Source of the DNA: Rhyacophila brunnea | Taxonomy: Eukaryota; Arthropoda; Insecta; Trichoptera; Rhyacophilidae | Direction: 5' to 3' | Assembly: GCA_022495005.1 (NCBI GenBank) | Contig: JAGYXB010002037.1 | Coordinates: 558,001 to 622,000, forward strand | DNA length: 64,000 nt | Shown here: positions 44,411-55,305 of the stretch, in pieces | Position numbering within the stretch: the stretch's first letter is position 1 | Layout: each line of letters starts with the position of its first letter | The notes under the pieces: generated by a model | What the model saw: only the letters and a program-made list of their open reading frames with translations | Database searches by the model: none | What the model was told of the DNA's origin: nothing | Program-made: the position numbers and the translations under genes

Positions 44411-44756
44411 TTAAAATTCAATTAAGCCTTGTATAAACCAAACCAAAACATAATAGATAGAAGGTAAAAAATATTCTTTTTGGCAAAATTTTAGATATTT
44501 ATTTTTATGGATGGAAGAATGGTTTTTATCTATTATGTTTTCGTTTAATTGAATTTTAAAAGCATCTGCAATTTGTATACCTAGTTCAATGAAAACAAAA
44601 AATAAGTATAACTGAAAAAGTTTAGTAAGTTTCTATCTCCACAACCTACCTCCACTCTTCACCATTGATGTAATTAATATTCTGAAACAACCAAAATATT
44701 CAGTCATTATCGTGTTTAAATTTATATATTTTATAATAAAACAATTGATTTTTACG

Positions 44757-44945
44757 ATTTGACGATATTCCCAATGTATGTCGTGTGTTCAACATATTTG
44801 TATGTTTAAATTAATTGATTTACGTTAAACGTTTACGTAAAATCCCGTTTAAAGCAGGACGTACGAAGACGTCATTTTTGTATGAGCGACGTTCCGTTCA
44901 CGGAAAAGTCGGACGTCTTAAGACGTCATTGGCAGTCATCCGGCT
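44757..44945. repeat. Repeat Q, flanked by a ~95-bp direct duplication
   Basis: Its sequence (GACGATATTCCCAAT, TTGTGTGTTCAACATATTTG-like, AAATCCCGTTTAAAGC, GTCTTAAGACGT) recurs at ~52,098-52,258. The host sequence AATATTCTG...CAATTGATTTTT appears both before (~44,663) and after (~44,946) it, once in copy 1 (~10,350). The mobile family is unknown to me. Confidence 0.5.
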
Positions 44946-45387
44946 AATATTCTGATATAGAAACAATCAAAATATTCTGACTGTCAAATTATCGTGTTTA
45001 AATTTATGTATTTTATAATAAAACAATTGATTTTTTAATTTGTTTTATTTTTTATGGAACATTCTTATTTTCCTTAATTATAATATTACACATTTTATGT
45101 CCAAATGTAAAAGGATTGATATAAAAATGAGTCAAGTGTGTGAAAATTGTATCAACCATTATGTGCGTAAGTGAGAAAAGGAGTAATTCGAATCAATGCC
45201 TCTAAATTACTAAATTTCACACAGTAACATAGGAGTTCCTACACAGAGTTATCCAAAATTCCATCTTCCTTTAGATCTCCTGAGAATGGTAGTTTTAGAC
45301 TTCCTTTCGCGAACAGAATTAATGGATGAAAGCATTTTACCATGTTTCACTGAAAACTTAGTCCATTTCATTATGTATTTAGGATAT

Positions 45388-46120
45388 CGTCACTGTAGGA
45401 TTGGTTTGTCAAATAGACCAAATGATCAGGAGACGAAAAACAAATTTCATGATCCACATGATTAAATAGTCCACATTTGGTCAAAATCGAGAAAAAAAAT
45501 ACGCACGTATTCTTTGTATAATTTTACACAATATGTATTGATCTATAAATTCCAAAACGCGACATAACCCTACGAAAAAAAATATTTCAAGTCTCGATTT
45601 ATTACAAAAAGCGCCAAGTCCGTGTTTCATATTATTTAAAGCTTGGTTGATTTTGCGCGTGTTTAAGTCAACCAATAAGGGAACGTTCAATATTGAAAAG
45701 GGCGTCTCCCATGCCGTAGCATCTGGTAAACTCATGACAGTGCCATGGAAATATGTGCCTTATGCGGAGTAAATTAAAAAGTGAAGTACAAATAGCGCTA
45801 TGTCCAAATTTATTCTGACTATATTTATTACAATTAAGAGTTTATCGGCTGAAACAAATTACCATTTGGTTCTAATTTTGACATAGAATACAACGGAGAA
45901 AATAATCTCACGTTAAAACAAATAATTGAAGCTTGAAACATAAAAACGTTTCCCGAAAATATTGAATTGTGAACTTGTCGCTTTTTTTAATTAGACGCCT
46001 CATGTATTCATTACCATTACAAAGTAATTTACAGAAAAGGATGGTGCTAGTCCATTTAGATACAAAAAAACATTCTACGTTAAAAGGTTGATTCGACAAA
46101 CTAATCCTATAATAGCGACG
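45388..46120. mobile_element. ATAT/CGT family element (S3)
   Basis: The ends are CGTCACTGTAGGATTGGTTT and (complement of right) CGTCGCTATTATAGGATTAG, followed by GTTTGTC. ATAT flanks both sides (45,384-45,387 and 46,121-46,124). Copy 1 has the single site AGGATATGCTAGG at ~11,690. It is 733 bp. A minus-strand frame of 84 codons (45,481-45,735, including LNNMKHGLGAFCNKSRLEIF) is open, but I do not recognise it. Confidence 0.8.
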
Positions 46121-46876
46121 ATATGCTAGGATTTTTTTTCCTAATACATATTTTAGTTGGTCGTTGAGCCATAATAAATGACATGATGGGCTGCAGGTTC
46201 CTTATTTCATGCATGTTTATGCTTGCTCCTTTCTGATTTACCGAATTACGACTGTCTGTCCCCTGGGTTTCCAGACATTTGAACCTTGTCTTTGATTTTG
46301 GTTTGGTTATCGTTTGACTGATAAAAGTGCCGTTCAACTGAGTATAAGCATATAGATCCAAAAAGGTAACGCAGTTGCTTGTTTGGATATTCTTGAGATA
46401 TCTAGGAGACTGGAGGAGATAATTATTAATATGCTAGGTCTCCCCATGTATATTAATATCAAATTTTTTATAAATATTAGTTTATATAATATGTCATGTA
46501 CATAAATTTACACATTTTCTCAGTTATTTTGTTTTATTGTTATTATTGTGTACCTATATAATATTAATTCCCCATGTAATTCTCTACGTAATCTCAAGAT
46601 TTTAATAAACTTTATCTTCTGAAGAGAATAATTTTTCAAGATTAGCTGATCTTTTTTATTTTGGACTAGAATTTTCTTTTAGTGACAAATAAATTGAATA
46701 CGTATGTGTATTAATAATTAAGGCACTAGTACCGAAAAGTAGTATTGCCTGTGGTTCAATGACATTATTAATGGACAACGCACTCAATACAGTAGCTAGC
46801 AAGTAAATTCGCGCATAGTGGCATTCGCACATGTATAGGTAGACGTCACGCAATTCCCATTATGCGATATCACGAA

Positions 46877-47080
46877 TCGGGAATTTATAGCAATATCACC
46901 TTTATTGTAATGGCGTTAAAACAGTGTTTCTAGTGTCAATGTTCATTTAAGCGAACCCGTTCGAACCGAACCATTCGGCAGACCCGACAAAAAGCATCGG
47001 GAATTTATGGCAATATCACCTTTATTGTAATGGCGTTAGCACAGATTATGCCATTCGGCAGACCCGACAAAAAAGTGAGT
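46877..47080. repeat. Tandem direct duplication
   Basis: The stretch CGGGAATTTATAGCAATATC...GGCGTTA occurs at ~46,878 and again at ~46,998. CCATTCGGCAGACCCGACAA occurs after each copy. The unit is ~120 bp in the first copy, with a shortened middle in the second. No gene. Confidence 0.65.
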
Positions 47081-47363
47081 CGTTTTTTTTTCCAGATGCT
47101 TCATACATATTAATGTCATTGCTGTGGTTACAAAATATTGAGTTATTACATGAAGCAGAACTTTTGAAAAATATGGTTTCACAGTGTGAACGTGATCTAT
47201 ATTGATATTATTGTAACAGAGTAAAAAGTCGAATGTATGAAATTATTTTTCATGAAAATGAAAAAATGGTGAAATGAGAAAGATTCAGAATACTCCATAA
47301 TATGAACAAAATGTCGCCCAATGAGTGCTTATTGGAGAAAGTTTATATTTTATCAAAATAATT

Positions 47364-47475
47364 CTATTTCATCATCATCAGCAACAGGGGTTATTCACTG
47401 CTGGATAATGGCCTATCCTAGCTCCCTCCACTCTTCTCGGTCCGTTGTTCTTTCCATCATCCTATCCAACCACCA
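47364..47475 (-). pseudogene. LINE 3' tail with ATC repeat
   Basis: The minus strand reads RMMERTTDREEWRELG with a stop, then a (GAT)n run. This is the classic end of insect non-LTR elements (DR..W..L). Only ~35 codons are left. Confidence 0.5.
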
Positions 47476-47749
47476 CAGTCTACAGGGATTTTATGAGAAC
47501 CTAATTCTAATATACATTAGCCTAGTATGGAAATATCAGTATTTAAACTTAAGTAAGAATGCGAAAATTCTAAAAGAAATTGCCATTACCATGTAGGTAT
47601 TATTAAAAAATAATCAAAAACAATTTTCTTTAATTGATTATAAAGCAATATACCTACATAAGTTTCTGAGTGCCTAATAGATTTTCCAGTGCATCGATAA
47701 GAATGTAGTGAATATTTTAAAAGTAGATTACATTGTGATAATTTTATAT

Positions 47750-48045
47750 TTTTTCACAATCTACCTGCAGGGTCTTATGAGAGCCTAATACATTTTTTTT
47801 CAAATATGCAATTTCAATATTATTTAAGGTTAGTAATAAATAGGTAAAAGTTCTAGAAGGCATTGCCATTTTGTCATAAACAATCTACCTGCAGGGGTCT
47901 ATGAGAGCCCAATACATTTTTTTAAAATATGCAATATCATTATTTTAAGCTTGTTAATAAATAGGTGAAAATTCTAGAAGGCATTGCTATTTTTTCATAA
48001 ACAATCTACCTGCAGGGGTCTTATGAGAGCCTAATACATTTTCAT
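47750..48045. repeat. ~120-bp minisatellite, about 2.4 clear units
   Basis: The header CAATCTACCTGCAGGG(G)TC followed by TATGAGAGCC(T/C)AATACAT occurs at ~47,758, ~47,882 and ~48,002. The body ends AAAATTCTAGAAGGCATTGC. A much more diverged unit can be seen from ~47,480. No coding potential. Confidence 0.7.
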
Positions 48046-48049
48046 ATCG

Positions 48050-48625
48050 TCTTATTAAGAAAGCGGAAGAGAGCAATAAATCTAAGGATGCTTTCTTCAA
48101 TAAAAACTTTTATTTTTTGTTATTAGACACATCATGGGTTGTCTAAAAATGCATTGTTGGGAAAAAATATACCTACTGTACAAAAACATTTTCTTGGCTA
48201 CGTGTTAAAATTGTGAACTAACATGCTCCGCTCATTTTTAACCGCAATTCCATTATAAGCTCCTCCCATTTAGAAAACAACAGCGCCTGGAAGTGTAGCC
48301 AAGAAGATGTTTTCGTACGTAGCTCGATGCATTTCTAAGAACACAATTTTAACTTGGCTAATTGTGGCACCCATTTGTATCGACATATTATGTAGGAACA
48401 ATAATCAAAGGTTTTCAATCAGTAAAATCGTTGTTTAATAGAAAGATAATTATTTTATTATTTTTTCAAAATATTTTGAACCGGAACGCCATATGAAATA
48501 TTCTGATGAGGCTCGAGAATTTTACGAGATATCTTGCTATCTTCTAGGATTCCACGAGAAGGAACGCTACATTCGAAGATTCCACGAACCGGAACGGCGC
48601 TCCAGTGCGTTCTGCTCCATTCCGA
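48050..48625. other. No gene seen
   Basis: Between the minisatellite and the mariner end. The part 48,470-48,625 holds repeated TTCCACGA(G/A) and GGAACG(C/G) strings, probably repeat debris. Confidence 0.4.
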
Positions 48626-48629
48626 GCGC

Positions 48630-48720
48630 TGAGGGTTGTCCAAGAATTAAAGATCTTTATTAATTTTTGGCGACGCGGATGTTATTTCTCAAAGATGGCG
48701 TGCCACACTCTTCTATACTA
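48630..48720 (+). mobile_element. Mariner 5' end fragment
   Basis: GAGGGTTGTCCAAGAATTAA and ~70 bp downstream match the first part of the mariner at 49,738 (TTTTTGGCGA(C/A)GCGGATGTT). Similarity ends near 48,690-48,720. No transposase follows. Confidence 0.7.
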
Positions 48721-49139
48721 AATAATGGTACCAAAGCATAAATGGAGATGCAAACAGAGTTTACCGCTAACGTATTCAATACTTTGAAACAGACATTTTC
48801 GACAACAACAAAACTATTATGTAGATGTATCTATAGTCTATGATTATGTAGTATTTATAGTGGTAGACGAAATGGCCATCCGACATCAAAAAGGTGGAAA
48901 GAAATACATGAGATTCGTAAATATGGAGATGGGAGTGGAGGATGCTAGCCAACAACAACTAGGTAGCAATAGAGGCGTATGTTTTGTCGCCGGTTTGTAT
49001 CAACGAGGGCTGCCTTGATAGCTGCCAAAGTGGCTGTTTTTTGAAACTTGCCATATGGTAAAGTTATAGAAGAATTGTTTTAAATTCCAAAAAAATATTT
49101 ACAATAAAGATGTTAAAGAAATATTATTTAGGTATGGTC

Positions 49140-49546
49140 CCAATCATGGCCCCCACAAAGGGGGAGCTGACAGGGCTCTAGCCTGGGGGCCTGGGCTTAA
49201 GGGGGGCCCGGCGTGGCGGACCGACCACACATCACAAAATTGCACTCATAGTAAAAAATGTAGCCTGCGGCGCTATTTCAGAAGTATATTAACATTTCAA
49301 AATATGTACTTGTGCGATCAAATTTTCGATTAAGTATTAATTGTTTGTCGATATTCGACAACTCCACAATTCAAGTGGGTGTATTGAAATACAAAAATTC
49401 GCTATAAAATACCCTAAATTACACTATTTGTATTACACAACTGTAGATCATCACACTGATTTTAACCTTAGCGATAGGTAGGGGAGCCGAAGATTCTAGC
49501 ATGGGGGCCCGTTTCAGGATGTGGGGACCATGGTCCGTGAAGCTTG
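49140..49546. mobile_element. MITE family G, copy 1
   Basis: Inverted ends around CATGGCCCCCACAAAGGG and (complement of right) CATGGTCCCCACATCC. Inside, GACAGGGCTCTAG and GGGCCCGGCGTGGC are shared, inverted, with 56,400-56,981. Target duplication not clear here. Confidence 0.6.
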
Positions 49547-50441
49547 ATTTGATATACCTACTTAAATAAAAAAGATTTCCAGTTATACACATGTATATTT
49601 TTATAAAAATCGACGTTTTTTAAAATGAATATAAAAAATATTAAAACTAAATTTTTCAGATATTATCATCTCTACAAAATATAGAAAACAAAATAAACTA
49701 AAGTTTATTAATAAATATGATCATAAAATAATATGTACGAGGGTTGTCCAAGAATTAAAGACCTTTATTCATTTTTGGCGAAGCGGATGTTATTTCTCAA
49801 AAAATGGTACTGGCGTGTAGCGTAGACTTCCCTCTCCAGAACGTGTGGTGAGCCGGCTCGGTAGCTGCTTCAGTATGACCTTTAGATCCGTTTGCGATGG
49901 ATGCTCCGCTGTCGAATCCCGCCGCCTGGAGGGCGATTCATGAATTTAGCACAAGTGACCAGTTGCACAACTATTGCACAACTTGCTTCAACCGTAGCAT
50001 ATTAAAAGTCGACCGCTGGATTTCACTAGGCCAGGCTTTGGTAGTACACATGCTTCGACGGTAGAGGCGCTCGCAACTTTCCGTTTGACATAATAAACGT
50101 CAGATTTTCAATTCGTATCATACGTAATATTGGAGAAAGCTGTTAATAAATTGTTATACATTTACCATTTATTACTACATATTACCGCTAAAACTATTAT
50201 TTCGTGTTTCAATTCTCATTTAAGGAGGTGTTTATTGTGATTTTGTAATAGTTTGTCTGTAAAATATTGTTGTATCTTGTATTGAATATTCTAATAATGG
50301 AGACGTTTCTTTCTTTTAATTATCTACGTACGTTTTATATCGCAACGTTGACGGGTAAATACTGATTAAATATGATGTTATTAACATATTTTAGGTTATT
50401 TTACGCCCCCAAAATGGAAGTCCCGCAGTCAGAATTCGGTA

Positions 50442-51425
50442 AAAAAACGAGGCTTGCCGCATGCACACTTTCTTATTTGGTTAGTCGAAAGAATTCGACC
50501 AGACCAAATAGATGACATCATATGTGCCGAGATTCCTGATCCCGAAACCAATCCAGACCTGCATAATGTTGTAAGTACTAACATGATTCACGGACCGTGT
50601 GGCGCCATCAACCCCCAATCACCGTGCATGGTCGACGGCAAGTGTTCCAAGTGTTATCCACGAAATTTGACGGCGGAGACTATCACCGCCAACGATGGTT
50701 ATCCACTGTATCAGCGTCGATCACCTGATGATAACGGTAGAACTATCACAACGAAAGTGAAAGGAAACGATATCGTGGTTGACAACACTTGGATTGTTCC
50801 GTATTCGCCACTTCTTTCCAAAACATTCAAGGCGCATTGCAACGTAGAGTTTTGCAATTCAGTGAAGTCCATCAAATACATCTGCAAATATGTCACCAAT
50901 GGCAGCGATATTGTGGTTTTTGGCGTTCAAACTCCCAATACCAACGATGAAATCACGCACTATCAAGTTGGTCGATATATGAGCTGCAATGAAGTGATTT
51001 GGCGTATTTTCTCATTCCCCATTCCCCATTCATGAACGTCATCCCACTGCTGTACATTTGGCGGTGCATCTGGAGTCAACGAGTTTATTTTAACGCATCG
51101 AATGTTGCTCAACGTGCTGAAACACCTCCAGCGACAACATTGACCAGTTTCTTTTCGATTTGCCAAAGCGATAAACCGTTGCCATTAAACCTTCAAACGA
51201 CTGAAAAACCGACATATTTACAACTGAAGGTTGGCTCGGTAATCATTATGCTTCGAAATCTGAACCAACCAAAACTATGTAATCTATTTCATTTTGATTT
51301 GATTTTGGCAAACTTATTGAACTTAATTCATTTTAACTTAATAAAAAACGGAATTTAATGCAGCTAATAAGTTAACACAAGATTATTGATTCTGAGGCGG
51401 TACGAAGTTCACCGGGTCAGCTAGT
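50442..51425 (+). pseudogene. Helitron fragment with Rep/helicase N-domain and 3' end
   Basis: From 50,442 the frame reads KKRGLPHAHFLIWLVERIRP, the start of the Helitron-like N domain with its H-x-H motif. It continues through CAEIPDPETNPDLHNVV, MIHGPCG, SPCMVDGKCSKCYPR and YQVGRYMSCNEVIWRIFSFP. After a frame break near 51,010 comes QRVYFNASNVAQRAETPPAT. The element ends TACGAAGTTCACCGGGTCAG-CTAGT at 51,425, matching the CTAGT 3' terminus of insect Helitrons. The helicase and the rest of Rep are lost. Confidence 0.85.
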
Positions 51426-51427
51426 GT

Positions 51428-52024
51428 TAATATAATACAGGTGTACGCTCCAACTGCCGACAAAGATGATGATGTTATAGAAGAATAAAAACTTCAGTCA
51501 TTACATCCTCTGACATAACAGACAAGTGGGACAGGATAAAAGATGTGTTCTCCTCCATATCTAATAATCAATTAGAATATAAAAGAACAGCTAAGAAGCA
51601 AAAATGGATGACAGATGAGATTCTGTCTTTAATGGACGAAAGAAGAAAATGGAAAAATAAAAATGAAACTCAATATAGGAGAATTCATAATACCATAAAA
51701 AGTAAAATTCGTACAGCTAAAGAAGAATGAATGTCCGACCAATGCAAAGAAATTGAAAATCTCCTACGAAAATATGATTCCTTTAATATGCACAAGAAGA
51801 TAAAGGAAACATTGGGAATTACGAAAGGAACCTCATCAACTATCTTGAAAGACGAAAATGGGCGTATTATATTAGATATAGAAAAGAAGCTGACTCGTTG
51901 GAAGACATATATTGAAAATCTGTTTGATGATGATAGGGAACCTATTGGCTATACTCTTAATGAATGTGAACAAGCCCCATGCATAAATACGGCCGAAAAA
52001 ACCAATCGAACGTGTGACCAATAG
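51428..52024 (+). pseudogene. LINE endonuclease/RT fragment with deletion
   Basis: A short endonuclease piece reads IIQVYAPTADKDDDVIEE and a stop. After a deletion the linker before the RT follows: YKRTAKKQKWMTDEILSLMD, then KSKIRTAKEE. At 51,728 the codon TGA replaces the conserved TGG, and the frame goes on as MSDQCKEIENLLRKYDSFNM to LTRWKTYIENLFDDD. This is the CFDP2-like non-LTR family again. No RT palm remains. Confidence 0.8.
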
Positions 52025-52457
52025 TACCAAAATAAAACTTTATAAATATATCTTTTTAAAAATGTATTTAAACGGATTCTGTTTCAATTCTGAGTGTGTG
52101 ACGATATTCCCAATATACGCCGTTGTGTGTTCAACATATTTGTATGTTTAAAATAATTGATTTACATTAGTGAAATCCCGTTTAAAGCGGTACGTCCAAG
52201 GCGTTCTCGGAAAAGTGCGCGTCTTAAGACGTTCTTAGCAGCCATCTGGTTAAGCAAAATTGGATAAAAAATATCCATGTAAATAGCGAATCATAAATTC
52301 CATTGTAATCTTTATGGATAACTGGCTTCTAGGATTAAAGGTTATATACAATCAACCACAAATTGTTAGGACAACTAGTTTATATGATTCATCAATGGTT
52401 TATGATTACGATTAAGGATGTAACAGTGAACCTTTTCTGTTATATTAACACATAGTT

Positions 52458-53860
52458 TTACTTGTTTGTTTGTAAAATGGCATCACATAGCGTCTTTGTC
52501 CAGCAGAAATTTGGAATTAATGTGGGAATATAAAAACAGTTTGTCGGATTTTTTAGTACTAGTTCCACGACATACCAAACTATACACAGGCATTGTCTTA
52601 AACTTAAATGACCGCCCAATATGACTTGGTCAATGCGAACACGCGCCAATCTCTACTGGCAAATAATCTTTAGTTGACTTATCGTGTTTTGCCAGTATAG
52701 ATATTGATTTACAAAAGCGTTATAGTTATTTATAGCGTTTTTCCAGTAATAATATATTCAATATCGACTTAACACGTAGTGATATCATAAAATTACGGAG
52801 GAATTATAATGAATTTGACGACGCTTGTTTTACCAGACGATAGAGCGTGTTGATATCTATCAAGTATCTTATCAGTTCCAGGTTGTTCTATGTCACTTCG
52901 AATCAATCAAAAAGCCATTTTGCTAAAAAATGTGATATAGAATAACCTGGAAATAAGGCAGCGAAGTATCTATCAGTAACTATAAATAAATACCACATGA
53001 GTTAAGACGCCTCAATAGCTCATCAAAAATAAAATAAGTAAAAAAACTGTGAAGTTATGAGGTTTTCATATCTTGACGCCGATATGCATCGGACACATAC
53101 TTAAAAATCAAAACTATGATTCTGTTACTCTATGTTAATATTAGAATATTTGAATATTCTTGTGAAATATGAAAGCAATAAAAAAAATGATTATTTCATA
53201 TACTTTGGAATTTTATTTCATCCTGTCTCAAATAATGATTTATGTACACAATCAATAGCACAATTCACTAAATTTAATATAGTTTTGCGTAAAATTTGCA
53301 TTTTCAAGATACTTATTATAATATCAAACAAAATACACTATGCTGGCACACATAAACACTCTTTAAACAATTCCTTAGAAATATTTTATAGACTAATTAT
53401 ACATAGTAATTATACGCACAAAATATGAAATTTAATATAGGTTTGCATAAAATTTGCAAATTTTCAAGACACTTATTATAATAATAACAAACAATATAAG
53501 GCTGGAAAAATCACAGATGCAGACACACATAAATACTCATTAAACAATTCCATTTAAATAAATCACTGCATTGAAACAGAACTAGACAAATTATTGGTTT
53601 TTCATAAGGATACTGACATGAATGTATACTTTGAAATAGATTTCTTTTGAGTATTTACATGAAAAAACTGTTTTGAGACAAATATAAAATAATGTTTCAC
53701 AGTTGATTGTAAACAGGTGAAATCATACATCGTTTAAAATGTAACAAGGATCACTTATACTGATATACACGATGCTGTAAAATTTTATTTTATATTCGGC
53801 TCAACACGGTAATTATGATTCAGTGAAACCCCCGAAATAGCAACAACCACCCCAAAGAAG
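52458..53860. other. No gene seen
   Basis: AT-rich. Two partly repeated stretches (TTTAATATAG(T)TTTGC(G/A)TAAAATTTGCA at ~53,272 and ~53,430, and ACACATAAA(C/T)ACTC near 53,350 and 53,527) point to a local duplication of ~165 bp. Open frames here are products of base composition. Confidence 0.4.
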
Positions 53861-53863
53861 CGA

Positions 53864-55305
53864 TTACGGTGCATAGCCGAGATTGTCAATTTTTGCACCT
53901 AGCATTAATATTAGTGCGCTCAACTCTGACTTGGCTGCACCGATCAGAGCCACAGTCTCTGACTTGGCTGCACCGATCAGAGCCGCAGTCTCTGACTTGG
54001 CTGCACCGATCAGAGCCGCAGTCTCTGACTTGGCTGCAATGATCAGAGCCTGCGTGTCTGACCTGGTTGCAATGCCGAGAGCCACCATGTCAGACCTGAG
54101 CGCAGCAACGTTGATGGTCAGCAACTCTACGGCGGCATTCAACACGGGCACCGGACCCATTGTCTGCGTTGCCACAGAAGTTTGTGACAACGAGAGCCTG
54201 CGGGCTCTCACTGTTGCTGGGAAGACAGCACTGCCTTCACTTGTAGCAGCATGGGCTCTTGTGAAAGCAGCACTGTCTTCCAGTGCAACAGTTTGAGCCG
54301 TGAGCCGTGGTGTCGCAGAAATTGCACATTCGGGGGTTGTCATCATATCTGCATCTGATGATGATTCAGAATATGCTGTAGTAGGTACAGTAAGAGGGGT
54401 TGCGGTGAGTGCCACCTCCATGCTGCTGGTGCTGGGTTGGATGATCCACCGCTGGGGCTCCGACGTTGATGCGACGTTGACACAGACGCGACCCAAAATT
54501 TCCTGTGGTACCTGTGAATTAAATGTTATCACCATAAGTAAACATGCGACGGGTGAACCCTTTTATACTGTTAATCAATATAGAATTACATGAATGACCT
54601 ACCCCCCCAGTGTAATTGCCCTGTCTACCTTGCTCCCCAGTAACTGTAAATGGCACTATTAGAGCCATAATTCGCTGCTGGAGAGCAGACAGCCGGATTC
54701 TACAGGGCGGGCCGCCTCCTGTCTTCCTCTGGGAGATCAGGATTTTGGCCATTTTGGCCCGCGTGTTCCGCCTTGTGTCTTGCCATACCTGTAAACAATA
54801 ATAATTAGAAATTTTCAATTTCAACAATATTACTAACGATCTAGTACTATTTACAGCAGTGACATTTGGGATGCTTTCAAAAGATGTGGTTTAATTTATG
54901 AAAACATTTCTTACTTGAACTTGCTATCTATAGCTACTTATGGTGGATTTATGTGGAGAGTAAGATATTTTGTAAAATAATATTGGATAGTTTGTTGACA
55001 CAGTCTATTATATTTAAATAAATAATAATTTTTACCAATACTAGTAATAAATAGTAAATCACCTTTTTCCACCGTCTGTGGGATTTTGTAGCACCGCCCA
55101 AACAAGCATTTAATTGCTCCGACAGTTCTGTCCACAACCTCTCCATGTCGAGGCTGGTGAACTGCCCGGTGAGCCTTCCGGCGACGAGGTCTGGATGCAC
55201 TACGGAAAATATGGTAATGTTATAGTATTCCATATCATTGCGGTTAAGCTGGTTTGAGTTACAGTAAGTTATGGTTTGGTTTTTAGTCTCATAAAACGCG
55301 GTCAT
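53864..55305 (-). CDS. Myb/SANT-like DNA-binding protein with hendecad tail
   Basis: A three-exon model holds together on the minus strand: exon 1 ends at 55,063 (AAAAAG|GTGATT), exon 2 is 54,788-54,603, exon 3 is 54,511-53,864. Both introns are phase 0 with GT-AG ends. Exons 1-2 give a Myb/SANT-like domain of the Myb_DNA-bind_5 type: VHPDLVAGRLTGQFTSLDME, LWTELSEQLNA, RRWKKVWQDTRRNTRAKMAK, GGGPPCRIRLSALQQRIMAL. Exon 3 is rich in S, T and A and ends with seven 11-residue units such as KSETAALIGAA, probably a coiled coil for self-association. Start uncertain (55,305 or an ATG at ~55,233). Such proteins accompany Harbinger transposons and also occur as host regulators (NAIF1, zeste-like). It lies at the right end of composite X. 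Confidence 0.65.

Larger units (their letters stand above)
43484..44663. mobile_element. Foldback family F, copy 2, twice invaded
   Basis: It matches 9,963-10,335 in copy 1 but carries two later insertions, a MITE at 43,576-43,955 and a family B repeat at 43,981-44,410. The outer arms (AGTGGAGGCTGTGGAGATGG and TACCTCCACTCTTCACC) are still readable. Confidence 0.65.
32990..46610. repeat. Segmental duplication, copy 2
   Basis: Colinear with copy 1 (see 30-12,485 and 25,818-26,575). Insertions seen only here: the family B repeat with hAT A at 35,031-38,324, ~38,650-39,105, Tigger 2, S2, the two insertions inside foldback F, the 44.76-44.94 kb repeat and S3. Non-inserted parts outside the F-box gene look non-coding. 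Confidence 0.9.

Noticed and set aside
53132..53428. 98-codon AT-rich frame
   Set aside because: Composition product (I, N, K, Y-rich), inside a local duplication, no similarity to any domain.
53883..54296. Plus-strand frame with repeated SDLAAPIRA units and 33-bp direct repeats, at first sight like a repeat array or CRISPR
   Set aside because: It is the opposite strand of the hendecad-coding exon; the repeats are contiguous without spacers.
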